Notes: a model not told the origin generated them from the sequence alone. Shown: positions 44,321 through 56,149, numbered from the stretch's first letter. The stretch: 64,000 bases of DNA from Prochlorococcus sp. AG-418-F08 (GCA_003214295.1 QCLV01000002.1:1-64000); one strand, 5' to 3'. Translations and numbers: made by a program.

Positions 44321-45049
44321 ATGAATGAAATTAATCAAATAAATAATGAACTGGTAAGAAAATCAAGAATTTTATTAGTTGATGATGAGCCTGGATTAAG
44401 AACAGCTGTTAAAACATTTCTAGAAGATGAGGGTTTTGAAATATTTATTGCAGTTGATGGAGAGGATGGTTGGGAAAAAGCTCAAACAATTTTTCCCGAT
44501 TTGATAATTAGCGATATTATGATGCCTCGAGCTAACGGTTATGCTTTATTAGAAAAAATTAGAGAGGATGAAAAGTTAGGAGGAACTCCCGTTATTTTTC
44601 TAACCGCGAAAGGTATGACCCTAGACAGAACTGAGGGTTATCTTGCAGGAGTTGATGATTATATTTCCAAACCTTTCGACCCAGATGAATTGGCTGCAAG
44701 AGTTAAAAATGTAATTAACAGACAAGAACGTTTATTAAAAGAAGCTGCAAGATTTGCAGATATTGATGTAGGCAAAATGGCGAAACAAATTACTGAAATA
44801 AAATCTATGCTCACAGATCAAAATCCGACCAATCCAGAAAAAAACATAAATCTTCCTAGTTTTACTCCTAGAGAAGCAAGCGTACTTCAATTAGTAGCAG
44901 AAGGGCTTATGAACAAGGAAATTGCAAGACAGCTTGAAACATCTATTAGAAATGTTGAAAAATATGTAAGTAGACTTTTTATCAAAACAGGTACATCTAG
45001 CCGAACCGAATTAGTTCGTTATGCACTTGAAAATCATTTAGTAAAATAA
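44321..45049 (+). CDS. Two-component response regulator with LuxR-type HTH (Ycf29-like)
   Basis: Receiver ILLVDDEPGL...DLIISDIMMPRANGY...FLTAKG; HTH FTPREASVLQLVAEGLMNKEIARQL. Confidence 0.9.
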   Translation: MNEINQINNELVRKSRILLVDDEPGLRTAVKTFLEDEGFEIFIAVDGEDGWEKAQTIFPDLIISDIMMPRANGYALLEKIREDEKLGGTPVIFLTAKGMTLDRTEGYLAGVDDYISKPFDPDELAARVKNVINRQERLLKEAARFADIDVGKMAKQITEIKSMLTDQNPTNPEKNINLPSFTPREASVLQLVAEGLMNKEIARQLETSIRNVEKYVSRLFIKTGTSSRTELVRYALENHLVK

Positions 45050-45051
45050 AA

Positions 45052-45759
45052 TTAAATTTTTTCGAATTCAATTAATTTGGAAAAATAAAAAGGAGCTTGA
45101 TTTAATTTCTTTTTAACCACTTTAAATCCTCTTTCTTTAGCAGCATTAATAATGCCCTTTTCTTTCAATGTATATGCTCTTGTAGTTTTACTTGGCCCAG
45201 GAAATAATTTCCCAATATTTTTTAAAACAGCAAGAACTGGAGTGTAAGGAGCAAAACTAACAATTAGTTTTTCTTTACTTAAATCGCATAAATGTTGGAC
45301 CATTTCTTCAGCGACCGGTTGAGGATAATGAATAAATACATCCAAACAAACTACAACATCAAATAATCCTTTTAATTTTTCCAAATCACAGACTTCATAT
45401 TTGATTTTTTCTTGACTCAAATCTAATTCATTAATACGTTTTTTTGTTTCTTTAATCATTTCAGAAGAAATATCGCTCACCTGTAGTTCTTTTATGCCAA
45501 GTCTTAGTAGAGGTATGGACAGACTTCCTACACCACATCCTGCATCACAATAACTTTTTTTTGTTAGTCCAGGATAATGTTTGATGTATGAGACTACATC
45601 ATCTACAGTTTTTTGATGTCCTTTCCTAATATTTTTCTGAACTGTATTAATTTCATCAGATTTACTATAAATTTTATTCCATCTTTCAAAGCCAGTACCA
45701 TTAAAATAAGCCCTTACTTCACTTTTTTCGATAACCTTATTTGTCGTCATAATATTCAA
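45052..45759 (-). CDS. chlM: Magnesium-protoporphyrin IX methyltransferase
   Basis: YFNGTGFERWNKIY, SYCDAGCGVGSLSIPL, DVFIHYPQ. Confidence 0.94.
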   Translation of the reverse strand: MNIMTTNKVIEKSEVRAYFNGTGFERWNKIYSKSDEINTVQKNIRKGHQKTVDDVVSYIKHYPGLTKKSYCDAGCGVGSLSIPLLRLGIKELQVSDISSEMIKETKKRINELDLSQEKIKYEVCDLEKLKGLFDVVVCLDVFIHYPQPVAEEMVQHLCDLSKEKLIVSFAPYTPVLAVLKNIGKLFPGPSKTTRAYTLKEKGIINAAKERGFKVVKKKLNQAPFYFSKLIEFEKI

Positions 45760-45838
45760 TAAAATTTATTCTTTTTATATTAACTAACTGGCGCCAAATT
45801 AATTGCACGCCATTATAGGAAAGAATTGATTTGTTATT

Positions 45839-46375
45839 TTGTCAAAATTGAATTCTAAAGATATTTATAAAATCGCTGTTGTAATGGGTAGTGATTCAGA
45901 TTTAAAAACATTGAAACCTGCCATTGACATTTTAAGAGAATTTAAAATAAAAACTGAACTTTCTATACTTTCTGCACATCGAACACCTATTGAGATGATG
46001 GAATATGCCAAAAATGCAGAATCAGAAAATATAAAAGTAATAATTGCCGGTGCTGGTGGTGCTGCTCATCTTCCAGGAATGCTAGCATCCATAACATGCA
46101 TTCCTGTAATTGGAGTACCAGTAGAGAGTAAGACACTTAAGGGGATTGACTCTCTTTTATCAATTGTTCAAATGCCCGCTGGAATACCAGTAGCAACAGT
46201 TGCAATTAATGGAGCTCAGAATGCTGGATTATTGGCAATAGAGATAATCAGTTTATTTGATGAATCTATAAAGAAAAATTTAAAAGAATTCAGAGAAAAT
46301 CTTCATACACAGGTAAGAACAAAAAATAGTAAGTTATCAACTATTGGAGCTGACAATTATCTCCAAAATAAATAA
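45839..46375 (+). CDS. purE: N5-carboxyaminoimidazole ribonucleotide mutase
   Basis: [39 protein letters not shown] start. Confidence 0.96.
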   Translation: MSKLNSKDIYKIAVVMGSDSDLKTLKPAIDILREFKIKTELSILSAHRTPIEMMEYAKNAESENIKVIIAGAGGAAHLPGMLASITCIPVIGVPVESKTLKGIDSLLSIVQMPAGIPVATVAINGAQNAGLLAIEIISLFDESIKKNLKEFRENLHTQVRTKNSKLSTIGADNYLQNK

Positions 46376-46390
46376 ACTAATATTTTTCTT

Positions 46391-47026
46391 TTAGGTCTTT
46401 TTAAGAAAGTTTTCTTTTTTAAGATAGTTAATAACTTTTTCAACAGAATCATTCAAATCTAACGAACCTGTATCAACAACGATTTCTGCATTATGAGGAG
46501 CTTCATATGGACTAGAAATCCCAGTAAAATCCTTAATTTCCCCCAATCGAGCTTTCTTGTAAAGACCTTTAGTATCCCTATTTTCGCAAACTTTGATATC
46601 TGCAGCACAATAAACTTCAATAAAATCCTTAGATCCAATAATTTTTCTCACCTTATCTCGATCGCTAATAAATGGTGAAACGAATGCAGTAATAGTTATT
46701 ATCCCAGCATTCATAAATAAATTCGCAACTTCTCCAATTCTTCTTATGTTTTCTTCTCTATCTTCATCCGAAAACCCAAGATCTTTACATAAACCGTGTC
46801 TAATATTATCTCCATCCAATACGTAAGTTGAAAAACCATTTAAGTGTAAAACTTCATTTAAAGCGTTGGCTAAAGTACTTTTACCAGAGCCAGATAAACC
46901 TGTAAACCAGATAACCATACCTTTATGACCTCTCATTTCCTCTAACTTTTCTCTATCAATAGTTAAATTGTGCCACTTTATATTGGTTGACTTTGTTTGA
47001 TCTTGTTCTTTCATTTTTTGCATCAT
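46391..47026 (-). CDS. cysC: Adenylylsulfate kinase
   Basis: WFTGLSGSGKSTLANAL, DGDNIRHGLCKDLGFS. Confidence 0.96.
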   Translation of the reverse strand: MMQKMKEQDQTKSTNIKWHNLTIDREKLEEMRGHKGMVIWFTGLSGSGKSTLANALNEVLHLNGFSTYVLDGDNIRHGLCKDLGFSDEDREENIRRIGEVANLFMNAGIITITAFVSPFISDRDKVRKIIGSKDFIEVYCAADIKVCENRDTKGLYKKARLGEIKDFTGISSPYEAPHNAEIVVDTGSLDLNDSVEKVINYLKKENFLKKT

Positions 47027-47056
47027 CAGAATTAAAAACCTATCCTAACCCTTGCT

Positions 47057-47377
47057 TTATAAATTATGAAATCCCTCTTTACGAAGAAACTCAATTGATT
47101 TTGATACCATATCTCCCTGTAACTGGATATTACTATTAATTAATGTTCCTCCAGTACCACAAAAAACTTTCATTTTTTTTAGCAATTCTTTTAAAAAAAT
47201 TTCATCCTCAGTTCCTAAACCTGTTATTAAAGTGATAGTTTTGCCCTTTTTACCTTTTTTTTGTTTTGAAATATTTATTTTTGATCTTTTTTTAAAATTA
47301 TCTCCCTTAGCTGTTTCTTCAAATTTTTCTTCTTGATTATCAAATTCGATCCAATTCTTTTTTCCCATTATTTTCAA
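47057..47377 (-). CDS. SUI1/YciH family translation factor
   Basis: KTITLITGLG...LKELLKKMKVFCGTGGTLINSNIQLQGDMVSKSIEFL; true start may be MGKKNW at 47368. Confidence 0.9.
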   Translation of the reverse strand: MKIMGKKNWIEFDNQEEKFEETAKGDNFKKRSKINISKQKKGKKGKTITLITGLGTEDEIFLKELLKKMKVFCGTGGTLINSNIQLQGDMVSKSIEFLRKEGFHNL

Positions 47378-47415
47378 TATATTCTATAGTTAGTTAATAC
47401 CCATTCTATAGAAAA

Positions 47416-48660
47416 GTGGTAAGTACATTTTCTCGCCAAGATCAAGATTATAAAAATGACGATTTAAATCAGCCCTCAAAAGAGGGAAGATTTGGAAAGT
47501 ATGGTGGTCAATATGTTCCCGAGACACTAATGCCTGCTCTTTTTGAGCTTGAATCAGCTGCAGCAAATGCATGGAAGGATAAACTTTTTGTAAAAGAATT
47601 AAATCATCTACTTAAGACTTATGTAGGAAGAGAAACACCACTTTATGAAGCTAAAAGACTCACTGAACATTACAAAACTAAAAAAGCAACTCCCAGAATA
47701 TGGCTGAAAAGGGAAGATTTAAATCACACTGGTGCTCACAAAATCAATAATGCCCTTGGACAAGCCTTATTAGCAATAAGAATGGGCAAAAAAAGGATAA
47801 TTGCTGAAACTGGCGCAGGCCAGCATGGAGTTGCTACAGCTACTGTGTGTGCAAGATTTGGTTTGAAATGCATTATCTATATGGGTGCAGAAGACATAAA
47901 AAGGCAGTCACTCAATGTTTTTAGAATGAAACTGCTAGGAGCTGAAGTTAAAGTTGTAAATTCTGGAACTGCAACACTTAAGGATGCAACTAGTGAAGCT
48001 ATTAGAGATTGGGTTTCTAATGTTGAAACCACACACTACATTTTAGGATCTGTTGCAGGACCACATCCTTTTCCAAAGATCGTCAGAGATTTCCATGCTG
48101 TCATAGGAGAAGAAACTAAAAAACAATGTCTCGAATCTTTTGGATCTTTACCCAATATTTTACTTGCTTGTGTTGGTGGAGGATCAAATGCGATGGGTCT
48201 TTTCCATCCCTTCGTTAAAGAACCATCTGTAAGACTAATTGGTGTTGAAGCTGCTGGAAGCGGAGTTCATACTGACAAACATGCCGCAACTATCACTAAA
48301 GGCTCAGTAGGAATTTTGCATGGATCAATGAGTCTTCTTTTACAAGATGATAATGGTCAAGTACAAGAAGCTCACTCAATAAGTGCAGGTTTAGATTATC
48401 CAGGAGTAGGACCTGAACATAGCCATTTAAAAGATATAGGCAGAGCTGAATATGGATCAGTCACAGATCAAGAGGCTTTAAATGCTCTAAGACTTGTTAG
48501 TGAACTTGAAGGAATTATTCCGGCACTTGAAACGTCCCATGCCTTTGCATGGTTGGATAAATTATGCCCTACTCTTGAAAAAGATACTCACATAGTTATC
48601 AACTGCTCTGGAAGAGGTGACAAAGATGTTAATACTGTTGCATCTTCATTAGATATTTAA
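47416..48660 (+). CDS. trpB: Tryptophan synthase beta subunit
   Basis: [38 protein letters not shown] start. Confidence 0.97.
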   Translation: MVSTFSRQDQDYKNDDLNQPSKEGRFGKYGGQYVPETLMPALFELESAAANAWKDKLFVKELNHLLKTYVGRETPLYEAKRLTEHYKTKKATPRIWLKREDLNHTGAHKINNALGQALLAIRMGKKRIIAETGAGQHGVATATVCARFGLKCIIYMGAEDIKRQSLNVFRMKLLGAEVKVVNSGTATLKDATSEAIRDWVSNVETTHYILGSVAGPHPFPKIVRDFHAVIGEETKKQCLESFGSLPNILLACVGGGSNAMGLFHPFVKEPSVRLIGVEAAGSGVHTDKHAATITKGSVGILHGSMSLLLQDDNGQVQEAHSISAGLDYPGVGPEHSHLKDIGRAEYGSVTDQEALNALRLVSELEGIIPALETSHAFAWLDKLCPTLEKDTHIVINCSGRGDKDVNTVASSLDI

Positions 48661-49011
48661 TCAATACCTTGGAATTGATGAGTCAATATATCTACTCCAT
48701 CCATCAATACCCTCCTCTAAATTCCATATTTCGCTAACCAGATTATTATCTAAGCACCATTGACAAAAGTTATAACTTCTTATTCCTGCATGACACGTAA
48801 CAACGATTTCTCTATCTAATAAACCAGCAATTATTTCTTCAACATATTCAGAGGTAACTTTACTAATTGGTATATGTAAAAATTCTTCTGAGAAACGAGC
48901 CAGTTCAAGTTCTGATTGTTCTCGTACATCAATCAAAATTGGATCTTCTTTCTCAGAATTAAACCATTCCTTGAGACTAGAAGCTTTTATAGATTTTGGA
49001 TAATTTCCCAA
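48661..49011 (-). CDS. Rhodanese-like domain protein
   Basis: ILIDVREQSELELARF, VTCHAGIRSYNFCQWC. Confidence 0.92.
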   Translation of the reverse strand: MGNYPKSIKASSLKEWFNSEKEDPILIDVREQSELELARFSEEFLHIPISKVTSEYVEEIIAGLLDREIVVTCHAGIRSYNFCQWCLDNNLVSEIWNLEEGIDGWSRYIDSSIPRY

Positions 49012-49094
49012 TTGAGAGGATAAATTCTGTGTTATTTACAATTTAATAAATTAAGTTGCAGTAGAAAATTTATTGTTAAAAATAAAAATAAACA

Positions 49095-50558
49095 TTGATA
49101 ATGAAACTTAGAGTAGTAGCAATAATAATATTATTATCTTTATTACTTTTTTTTGGTTTTAAAAAAGTTTCTGCCAATAAAAATAAAGAGCAAATTAAAA
49201 ATATTGAGCAAATAAATATATTAAAATATTTACCAAAAGACAGTAAATTATTATTCATCTCAAATTTAGATAGTTCTAATTTTATTTATAATATTGAAGA
49301 TAATAAAAATTCAAAGAATCAAGATGACTTTGTTTTAATAAAAAATTCTATATTAGATTACTTAGGTTTAGATTTAGGCAAAAACAAATTAAAAGATATT
49401 TATGATAATGAAGTTTTGATTTCAACTTTTGAGAATAATCAAAAGCGCAAAGATGATATTTTAATTGTTTTTAAAATTAAGCCAGAAAAAAACCTTAATG
49501 ATATATTGCACCTATCCAATCAAATTGATAATAGTAATGAATTAATGACAATTTATAGAAAAAATAAGATCAATTTTCTTAAGTTTATTCAGCAGACAGA
49601 AGACAATTACATTATTGCTTCATCAGATAAAAATTTGATCATAAATACTTTTGATAATAAAAACTTTTACAAAAAAAAATTACAATATGAGAAAGAAATT
49701 TTTGGACTAAATAACCCAAAAAATATATTATTTACAAAAAAATTCGGGAAAAGTATATTTTTTAATAATGAAATTTTTTCTGAGCAAAATGACGATGTTA
49801 TTGCTACAACATTTACCTTTAAAGACAAACACTTAATTTTAAAGTCGTATTTGCTAAACAATAAAAAAAATATTGATATTGTTTCTTATAAAAATTTAAT
49901 TGATAAAGACAATAAGAATGAAGATGATTCTCAACTTTCGATTTTTAGTGATTTAAAAAGTTTCGATAAATATCTAAAACCTTTAATAAATGATTTTGAG
50001 AAAATTTTTCTTGATGAATTAAATCAAAAAATTGATCAAAATATTTTAATTATCAATTCCAATAATAATTGGAGTATTGCATTAAAAAAAAATGTTGAAG
50101 ATCAACTAGATTTAAATAAAATAAAAAAACTAAAAGACTTCAATAAATATTCTTTGAAACAAAATGAAAATACTTATTCGATATATTCCAAAGATATTCT
50201 TGAAGAAAGAGATAATGTAATAAAACAATTAACATATGAAAATATCTATGCAATAGAGTCAGGAGGTCTACAAATCATAAGTAATTACTTAATAGAAGGT
50301 AAAAAACTAGAAAAAATTTCAAAAAAATTTCATAATCTAGAAAGTTCTAAAAATAACTCTTCTTTTCTTTATGTAAATGTTGACTTCAAAGATGAAAATT
50401 CTAATAAAGTTGAATATTTATCTGATTTAAAAGATCTTAATTTTCTCATTGGAAATTTATTAACAATATCAAATGAAGATAACTTAGAAATCATAAGACA
50501 ATCTATCCCTGAAAAAAATCCAATTCTTTATGCAGAATCGAAATTTAAAATACTTTAA
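49095..50558 (+). CDS. Hypothetical membrane-anchored/exported protein
   Basis: 487 aa ORF with N-terminal TM/signal segment and Asn/Lys-rich ectodomain; family not firmly recognised. Confidence 0.75.
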   Translation: MIMKLRVVAIIILLSLLLFFGFKKVSANKNKEQIKNIEQINILKYLPKDSKLLFISNLDSSNFIYNIEDNKNSKNQDDFVLIKNSILDYLGLDLGKNKLKDIYDNEVLISTFENNQKRKDDILIVFKIKPEKNLNDILHLSNQIDNSNELMTIYRKNKINFLKFIQQTEDNYIIASSDKNLIINTFDNKNFYKKKLQYEKEIFGLNNPKNILFTKKFGKSIFFNNEIFSEQNDDVIATTFTFKDKHLILKSYLLNNKKNIDIVSYKNLIDKDNKNEDDSQLSIFSDLKSFDKYLKPLINDFEKIFLDELNQKIDQNILIINSNNNWSIALKKNVEDQLDLNKIKKLKDFNKYSLKQNENTYSIYSKDILEERDNVIKQLTYENIYAIESGGLQIISNYLIEGKKLEKISKKFHNLESSKNNSSFLYVNVDFKDENSNKVEYLSDLKDLNFLIGNLLTISNEDNLEIIRQSIPEKNPILYAESKFKIL

Positions 50559-50682
50559 AAAATTTATTTAAACAAGTTTTAAATACAATCAATTTAAATT
50601 TCCATGAAGTTAATATCTTGTGGTTAATTAAAAAATATTTGACTATCTTTAATCTATAAGTATTTGATATTGAATTAAGAAA

Positions 50683-51828
50683 TTGGATAGCAACAAACTA
50701 ATTTTAAAACCAGGATTAGAGGGTGTCCCAGTTACTAATTCATCTATCTGTGATATTGATGGCAACAAAGGTAAATTATTGTATAGAGGTTACTCCATTG
50801 AAGAACTATCCAAAAAAAGTAGTTTTTTAGAAACTGCTTATCTCTTAATTTGGGGAGAATTGCCCACAGCTATTCAACTAAGAGATTTTGAACAGGAAGT
50901 TCAGATGCATCGAAGGTTAAGTTTTAGAGTCAGAGATATGATGAAATGTTTCCCTGCGACAGGTCATCCCATGGATGCTCTTCAATCTAGCGCAGCTTCT
51001 TTGGGACTTTTCTATTCACGTAGAGCAATAGATGATCCTAATTACATTTACAACGCAGTTATAAGACTAATAGCAAAAATACCCACTATGATTGCTGCGT
51101 TTCAACTTATTAGAAAAGGACAGGACCCTATTCAACCTCGTGATGATTTAACGTATTCATCAAATTTTCTTTACATGCTGACTGAAAAAGAACAAGATCC
51201 AATAGCTGCAAAAGTTTTTGATAGGTGTTTAATTCTACATGCCGAACATAGTTTAAACGCGAGTACATTTAGCGCTAGAGTCACTGCAAGCACTCTTACA
51301 GACCCATATGCTGTCATCGCATCTGCAGTAGGAACCCTTGCTGGCCCGCTTCATGGAGGAGCAAATGAAGATGTGATTGCAATGTTGGAAGAAATCAAAA
51401 CTCCAGAAAATGCAGCTTCTTTTTTAGATAACGCAATAAAAAATAAAAGTAAGATAATGGGCTTCGGTCATAGAGAATATAAAGTAAAAGATCCAAGAGC
51501 AATTATTCTTCAAAAGCTGGCAGAAGAGCTTTTTATTAGATTTGGAGTAGATGAAATGTATGAAGTTGCTAAATCACTAGAAGCAGAGGCAATACCAAGA
51601 CTTGGCCCGAAGGGTATATTCCCTAACGTTGATTTCTATTCTGGTCTTGTTTATAGAAAACTTGGTATTCCTCGCGATTTATTTACTCCAATTTTTGCCA
51701 TATCCAGAGTTGCAGGTTGGTTAGCTCATTGGAGAGAGCAACTTGGAGCAAATAGAATTTTTAGACCATCGCAAATCTATACCGGTTCAGCGCCAAGAGA
51801 TTGGATCAGCTTAGAAAATAGAGAATAA
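50683..51828 (+). CDS. gltA: Citrate synthase
   Basis: LLYRGYSIEELS, LHAEHSLNASTFSARV, GPLHGGANEDV, GFGHREYK; TTG start. Confidence 0.96.
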   Translation: MDSNKLILKPGLEGVPVTNSSICDIDGNKGKLLYRGYSIEELSKKSSFLETAYLLIWGELPTAIQLRDFEQEVQMHRRLSFRVRDMMKCFPATGHPMDALQSSAASLGLFYSRRAIDDPNYIYNAVIRLIAKIPTMIAAFQLIRKGQDPIQPRDDLTYSSNFLYMLTEKEQDPIAAKVFDRCLILHAEHSLNASTFSARVTASTLTDPYAVIASAVGTLAGPLHGGANEDVIAMLEEIKTPENAASFLDNAIKNKSKIMGFGHREYKVKDPRAIILQKLAEELFIRFGVDEMYEVAKSLEAEAIPRLGPKGIFPNVDFYSGLVYRKLGIPRDLFTPIFAISRVAGWLAHWREQLGANRIFRPSQIYTGSAPRDWISLENRE

Positions 51829-51903
51829 TATTTGCAGCTTTTCATAAAAAACACACATATTGTTTGTGAAGAGTTAATGTATTAAGTAAATAACAAAAAA
51901 ATT

Positions 51904-53022
51904 TTGGAATACGGATTAGATCTCGAATATAGTTTTAATGAATTCTTAAAAGGTTTTGGCCTTTCTAGTGAAATCGCACATATAATTTGGCTCCCTCTAC
52001 CAATGCTTTTGGTTTTAGTTGCAGCAGTTGTTGGCGTTTTAGTAACAGTTTGGCTTGAAAGAAAAATATCTGCTGCTGCTCAACAAAGAATAGGTCCCGA
52101 ATATGCAGGAGCGCTTGGCGTCCTCCAACCAATTGCAGATGGTCTTAAGTTACTAGTCAAAGAAGATATTATTCCTGCTAAAGCAGATGGAATTCTCTTC
52201 ACTGCAGGACCTATATTGGTTCTTGTCCCAGTAATTCTTTCATGGCTTATTGTTCCTTTTGGACAAAATCTTTTAATAAGTAACGTTGGAATTGGAATTT
52301 TCCTATGGATCGCTTTAAGCAGTATCCAGCCTATAGGACTTCTTATGAGTGGATATGCATCAAATAATAAATATTCATTACTAGGAGGATTAAGAGCAGC
52401 AGCTCAATCAATAAGTTACGAAATACCTTTAGCTTTATCTGTTCTGGCTATCGTACTTATGACAAACTCCCTTAGTACAATTGACATTGTCAACCAACAA
52501 AGTGGTGCTGGAATCCTAAGTTGGAATATTTGGAGACAACCAATTGGTTTTATAGTTTTTTGGATTTGTGCTCTTGCAGAATGTGAAAGACTTCCATTTG
52601 ACTTACCTGAAGCTGAAGAAGAATTAGTTGCGGGATACCAAACTGAATATGCAGGAATGAAATTTGCATTGTTCTACCTTGGTAGTTACATTAATTTAAT
52701 ACTTTCAGCTTTATTGGTATCAATACTTTATTTGGGAGGATGGGGTTTTCCTATTCCAGTTGAATTAATAGCTAGGTTTTTAAATTTACCCATTAATGCG
52801 CCTGTCATACAGGTTTTCACTGCATCAATAGGAATTGTAATGACTGTGTTAAAAGCATATCTTTTAGTTTTCATTGCAATACTTTTACGTTGGACAACAC
52901 CTAGAGTTAGGATAGATCAACTTTTGGATCTGGGATGGAAGTTTCTTCTTCCAATTTCTCTTGCTAATCTTTTGATAACTGCAGGCTTAAAACTTGCTTT
53001 TCCACAATTCTTTGGTGGTTAA
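51904..53022 (+). CDS. ndhA: NAD(P)H-quinone oxidoreductase subunit 1
   Basis: [49 protein letters not shown]. Confidence 0.97.
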   Translation: MEYGLDLEYSFNEFLKGFGLSSEIAHIIWLPLPMLLVLVAAVVGVLVTVWLERKISAAAQQRIGPEYAGALGVLQPIADGLKLLVKEDIIPAKADGILFTAGPILVLVPVILSWLIVPFGQNLLISNVGIGIFLWIALSSIQPIGLLMSGYASNNKYSLLGGLRAAAQSISYEIPLALSVLAIVLMTNSLSTIDIVNQQSGAGILSWNIWRQPIGFIVFWICALAECERLPFDLPEAEEELVAGYQTEYAGMKFALFYLGSYINLILSALLVSILYLGGWGFPIPVELIARFLNLPINAPVIQVFTASIGIVMTVLKAYLLVFIAILLRWTTPRVRIDQLLDLGWKFLLPISLANLLITAGLKLAFPQFFGG

Positions 53023-53090
53023 ATTTAAGTAAAAATACTTAAATTTAAAATTAATCCACTAAAATAAAATAACTAAGAAAATTCTTCAAA

Positions 53091-53717
53091 ATGAAAAATT
53101 TTTTTCAACAAATAAATAGCTATATCAAAGAGGCATTTAATGCTGGTAAATATCTATACAATGGCTTATCAGTAACTTTTGATCATCTTCGAAGAAGACC
53201 TGTCACTGTCCAATATCCATATGAAAAATTAATACCTTCTGAAAGATATAGGGGAAGGATACATTATGAATTTGATAAATGTATAGCTTGCGAAGTTTGT
53301 GTGCGAGTATGCCCCATAAATCTTCCAGTAGTTGATTGGGTAATGAATAAAGAAACCAAAAAAAAGGAACTTAGAAATTATTCAATAGACTTTGGAGTTT
53401 GTATATTTTGCGGAAATTGTGTTGAGTATTGCCCAACTAATTGTCTATCAATGACCGAAGAATATGAATTAGCCACTTTTGACAGACACAATTTAAACTT
53501 CGATAATGTAGCACTTGGAAGACTACCTACAAATGTTACAACAGATCCGTCAGTTAAACCCCTAAGAGAACTTGCCTATCTTCCAAAAGGGGTAATGGAT
53601 CCGCATGAAATTCCAGCTTCGGACAAAAGAGTTGGTAAATTACCCGAAGAAGTCTATGATTGGATGACACCTGATTCCAACGAAAATAAAGATAAAGTTT
53701 CAACTCCAAACAATTAA
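53091..53717 (+). CDS. ndhI: NAD(P)H-quinone oxidoreductase subunit I
   Basis: Two [4Fe-4S] motifs [12 protein letters not shown] and [12 protein letters not shown]. Confidence 0.97.
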   Translation: MKNFFQQINSYIKEAFNAGKYLYNGLSVTFDHLRRRPVTVQYPYEKLIPSERYRGRIHYEFDKCIACEVCVRVCPINLPVVDWVMNKETKKKELRNYSIDFGVCIFCGNCVEYCPTNCLSMTEEYELATFDRHNLNFDNVALGRLPTNVTTDPSVKPLRELAYLPKGVMDPHEIPASDKRVGKLPEEVYDWMTPDSNENKDKVSTPNN

Positions 53718-53730
53718 TATCTATTAATTT

Positions 53731-54330
53731 ATGTCTATTGCAATAACAACCCAAATTATTTGTTTTACAATTCTATCTTTAGTTATCCTTATTGGAGCAC
53801 TTGGAGTTGTATTGCTCGAAAGTATTGTTTATTCAGCCTTTCTTCTAGGTGGAGTTTTCATGAGTGTGGCAGGATTATATCTTCTCTTAAATGCAAGTTT
53901 TGTTGCTGCAGCACAAGTATTAGTTTATGTAGGTGCAGTTAATGTATTAATAATCTTTGCAATAATGTTAGTCAATAAAAAAGAAGATCTAAAACCCATC
54001 AATGACATTAAATCGAGAAGAATTATATCAACAACAATATGCTTAACCCTACTAAGTCTTTTAATAAGAGTTGACTTGACCAATGTATGGAGCCTATCAA
54101 GTCCTCTAAATTCTATTGGGGAAGATTCAACTATTAGGATTGGCGAACATTTATTTAGTGATTATTTACTCCCATTTGAAGTAGCTTCAGTTTTATTGTT
54201 GATGGCAATGATTGGGGCTATTGTTTTAGCTAGAAGAGATGTAATGAGCAAAGATATTTCAACTGGACTACCTGTTGATCAAGAGTTAATTGAAAAATCA
54301 TCAGAACCATTACTTACAAATAAAAAATAA
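53731..54330 (+). CDS. ndhG: NAD(P)H-quinone oxidoreductase subunit 6
   Basis: SAFLLGGVFMSVAGLYLLLNASFVAAAQVLVYVGAVNVLIIFAIML. Confidence 0.95.
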   Translation: MSIAITTQIICFTILSLVILIGALGVVLLESIVYSAFLLGGVFMSVAGLYLLLNASFVAAAQVLVYVGAVNVLIIFAIMLVNKKEDLKPINDIKSRRIISTTICLTLLSLLIRVDLTNVWSLSSPLNSIGEDSTIRIGEHLFSDYLLPFEVASVLLLMAMIGAIVLARRDVMSKDISTGLPVDQELIEKSSEPLLTNKK

Positions 54331-54346
54331 ACTTTTAAACTTTCTT

Positions 54347-54670
54347 ATGATGAATTTAGAATCAATTCCTATTCAAGCTTTTTTGATAGTATCTTCTGCA
54401 CTATTCTGTATCGGTATTTGGGGATTATTAAATAGCAGAAATGCTGTCAGAGTACTTATGAGCATTGAATTAATGCTAAATGCGGTAAATATAAACTTAA
54501 TGGCTTTTTCTTCCTATGTTGATAACAATTTAATTCAAGGACAAGTTTTTACAATTTTTGTGATTACCGTCGCTGCCGCAGAAGCAGCGGTTGGACTAGC
54601 TATATTATTATCTCTTTACAGGAATAGGGTTACTGTAGATATGGAAAGTTTTAATTTATTAAAATGGTAA
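54347..54670 (+). CDS. ndhE: NAD(P)H-quinone oxidoreductase subunit 4L
   Basis: NAVRVLMSIELMLNAVNINLMAF, VITVAAAEAAVGLAIL; start taken at ATG 54347 rather than ORF start 54290. Confidence 0.95.
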   Translation: MMNLESIPIQAFLIVSSALFCIGIWGLLNSRNAVRVLMSIELMLNAVNINLMAFSSYVDNNLIQGQVFTIFVITVAAAEAAVGLAILLSLYRNRVTVDMESFNLLKW

Positions 54671-54679
54671 AAGCATTAA

Positions 54680-55588
54680 ATGAAACTTTCATTAGTGCTT
54701 ATTATCTATCGTTCAAAAAGTTCTATAGCTCAAGATGCTTCTAAATTCTGTGCAGAAGCGCTCAAGGCAAAAAATATAAAGTCAAACAGAATTGAAAGTG
54801 ATTTCAATAAAGATGCAATAGAAAAGTATCTGAGTAATCCAGAATTGAAACCAACTATTGGCATTGTTCTTGGTGGGGATGGAACTTTCCTAAAATGTGC
54901 AAATGCTTTAGCTGATTTTGATATTCCTTTGTTGAGCATTAATATTGGTGGGAATCTAGGGTTCCTTACTCAAGAAAAAGATTTTTTGTTTGATAAATCT
55001 TTTATTGAAATTCTGGAAAACGAAGAATATACAATTGACCTTCGTAATAGATTAAATTGTAATGTTTGGATTAAAGGAACAAATTCTGAGAAAAAAATTA
55101 TAAAGAGCTACGATGCCTTAAATGATTTTTATTTTAAATCTGTTGAAGAGGACATTTCTCCTACTAACCAAATACAAATTGAAATAGATAACGAGAAAGT
55201 GAATGAATATAAAGGGGATGGATTAATTATATCTACATCTACTGGTTCAACAGCCTACTCAATGGCTGCAGGTGGCCCGATAGTGCACCCTAATATTGAG
55301 GCAATGATAATTAACCCTATATGCCCGATGAGTTTGGCTAGCAGGCCAATAGTCATACCTAATACAAGTAAGGTAAAAATTAAACCTGTAAAAAATAAAG
55401 GGGAAATTAAATTATGGAGAGACGGTTCAAAATGTATGACCATTAAGGAAGATTGTTATTGCGAGATCAAAAAAGGGCGATCTCCCTGCAAAATAATAAA
55501 GTTTAGAAAAAGCACTAGCTATTACAATACTCTAATAAAAAAACTAGATTGGAAAGGTGATTTATCTCAAAAATATCCAAGAAATTAA
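54680..55588 (+). CDS. nadK: NAD kinase
   Basis: [40 protein letters not shown]. Confidence 0.95.
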   Translation: MKLSLVLIIYRSKSSIAQDASKFCAEALKAKNIKSNRIESDFNKDAIEKYLSNPELKPTIGIVLGGDGTFLKCANALADFDIPLLSINIGGNLGFLTQEKDFLFDKSFIEILENEEYTIDLRNRLNCNVWIKGTNSEKKIIKSYDALNDFYFKSVEEDISPTNQIQIEIDNEKVNEYKGDGLIISTSTGSTAYSMAAGGPIVHPNIEAMIINPICPMSLASRPIVIPNTSKVKIKPVKNKGEIKLWRDGSKCMTIKEDCYCEIKKGRSPCKIIKFRKSTSYYNTLIKKLDWKGDLSQKYPRN

Positions 55589-56086
55589 ATGTCCTTAGAA
55601 ATAGAGAGAAGATTTCTTTTAAAAAATGATGGTTGGAAAGAATTCATAACTAAAAAAATTTATATTGAACAAGGATATCTATCAAAAAGTTTAGATGATT
55701 GGATTAGCAGGATAAGATTTACAGGCAAAGAATTTAAAATTGCACTCAAAAAACATATTAAAGGCTTTACCAACTTTGAATTTGAATACTCCATTCCGCG
55801 AAGCGACGGTGAAATAATAATGTCAAATCTTTCAAATATAATTAAAAAAGAAAGATTCTTTTTAGAAGTTGAAAAAAAATCATGGATTATAGATTGCTTT
55901 AAAGAAAATAATTATCCACTTGAAATTGCAGAAATTGAACTTTCCAATGAAGAGGAAGATTTATTTATTCCATCTTTTATTTCAAATGAAATTACTGGGC
56001 TGACTCATTACTCGAATTTCAGTCTCGCTTACAATCCTTTTTCAGAGTGGGAAGAAGACAATTTGACAACTTACAAAAGTAACTAG
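55589..56086 (+). CDS. CYTH domain protein (triphosphate-metabolising family)
   Basis: MSLEIERRFLLKND, ISRIRFTGKEFKIALKKH, LEIAEIELSNEEE. Confidence 0.85.
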   Translation: MSLEIERRFLLKNDGWKEFITKKIYIEQGYLSKSLDDWISRIRFTGKEFKIALKKHIKGFTNFEFEYSIPRSDGEIIMSNLSNIIKKERFFLEVEKKSWIIDCFKENNYPLEIAEIELSNEEEDLFIPSFISNEITGLTHYSNFSLAYNPFSEWEEDNLTTYKSN

Positions 56087-56149
56087 TCAAAGGAACCATT
56101 GATCCTTTATATTTTCTTTATATTTAAGTAAATTTATTATTTTCTTCAG

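Noticed and set aside
53760-53942. 60-aa plus-strand ORF
   Set aside because: Alternate frame inside ndhG with no coding signature
54290-54346. N-terminal extension of the ndhE ORF
   Set aside because: It overlaps the ndhG end; NdhE proteins begin near MMNLESIPIQAFL
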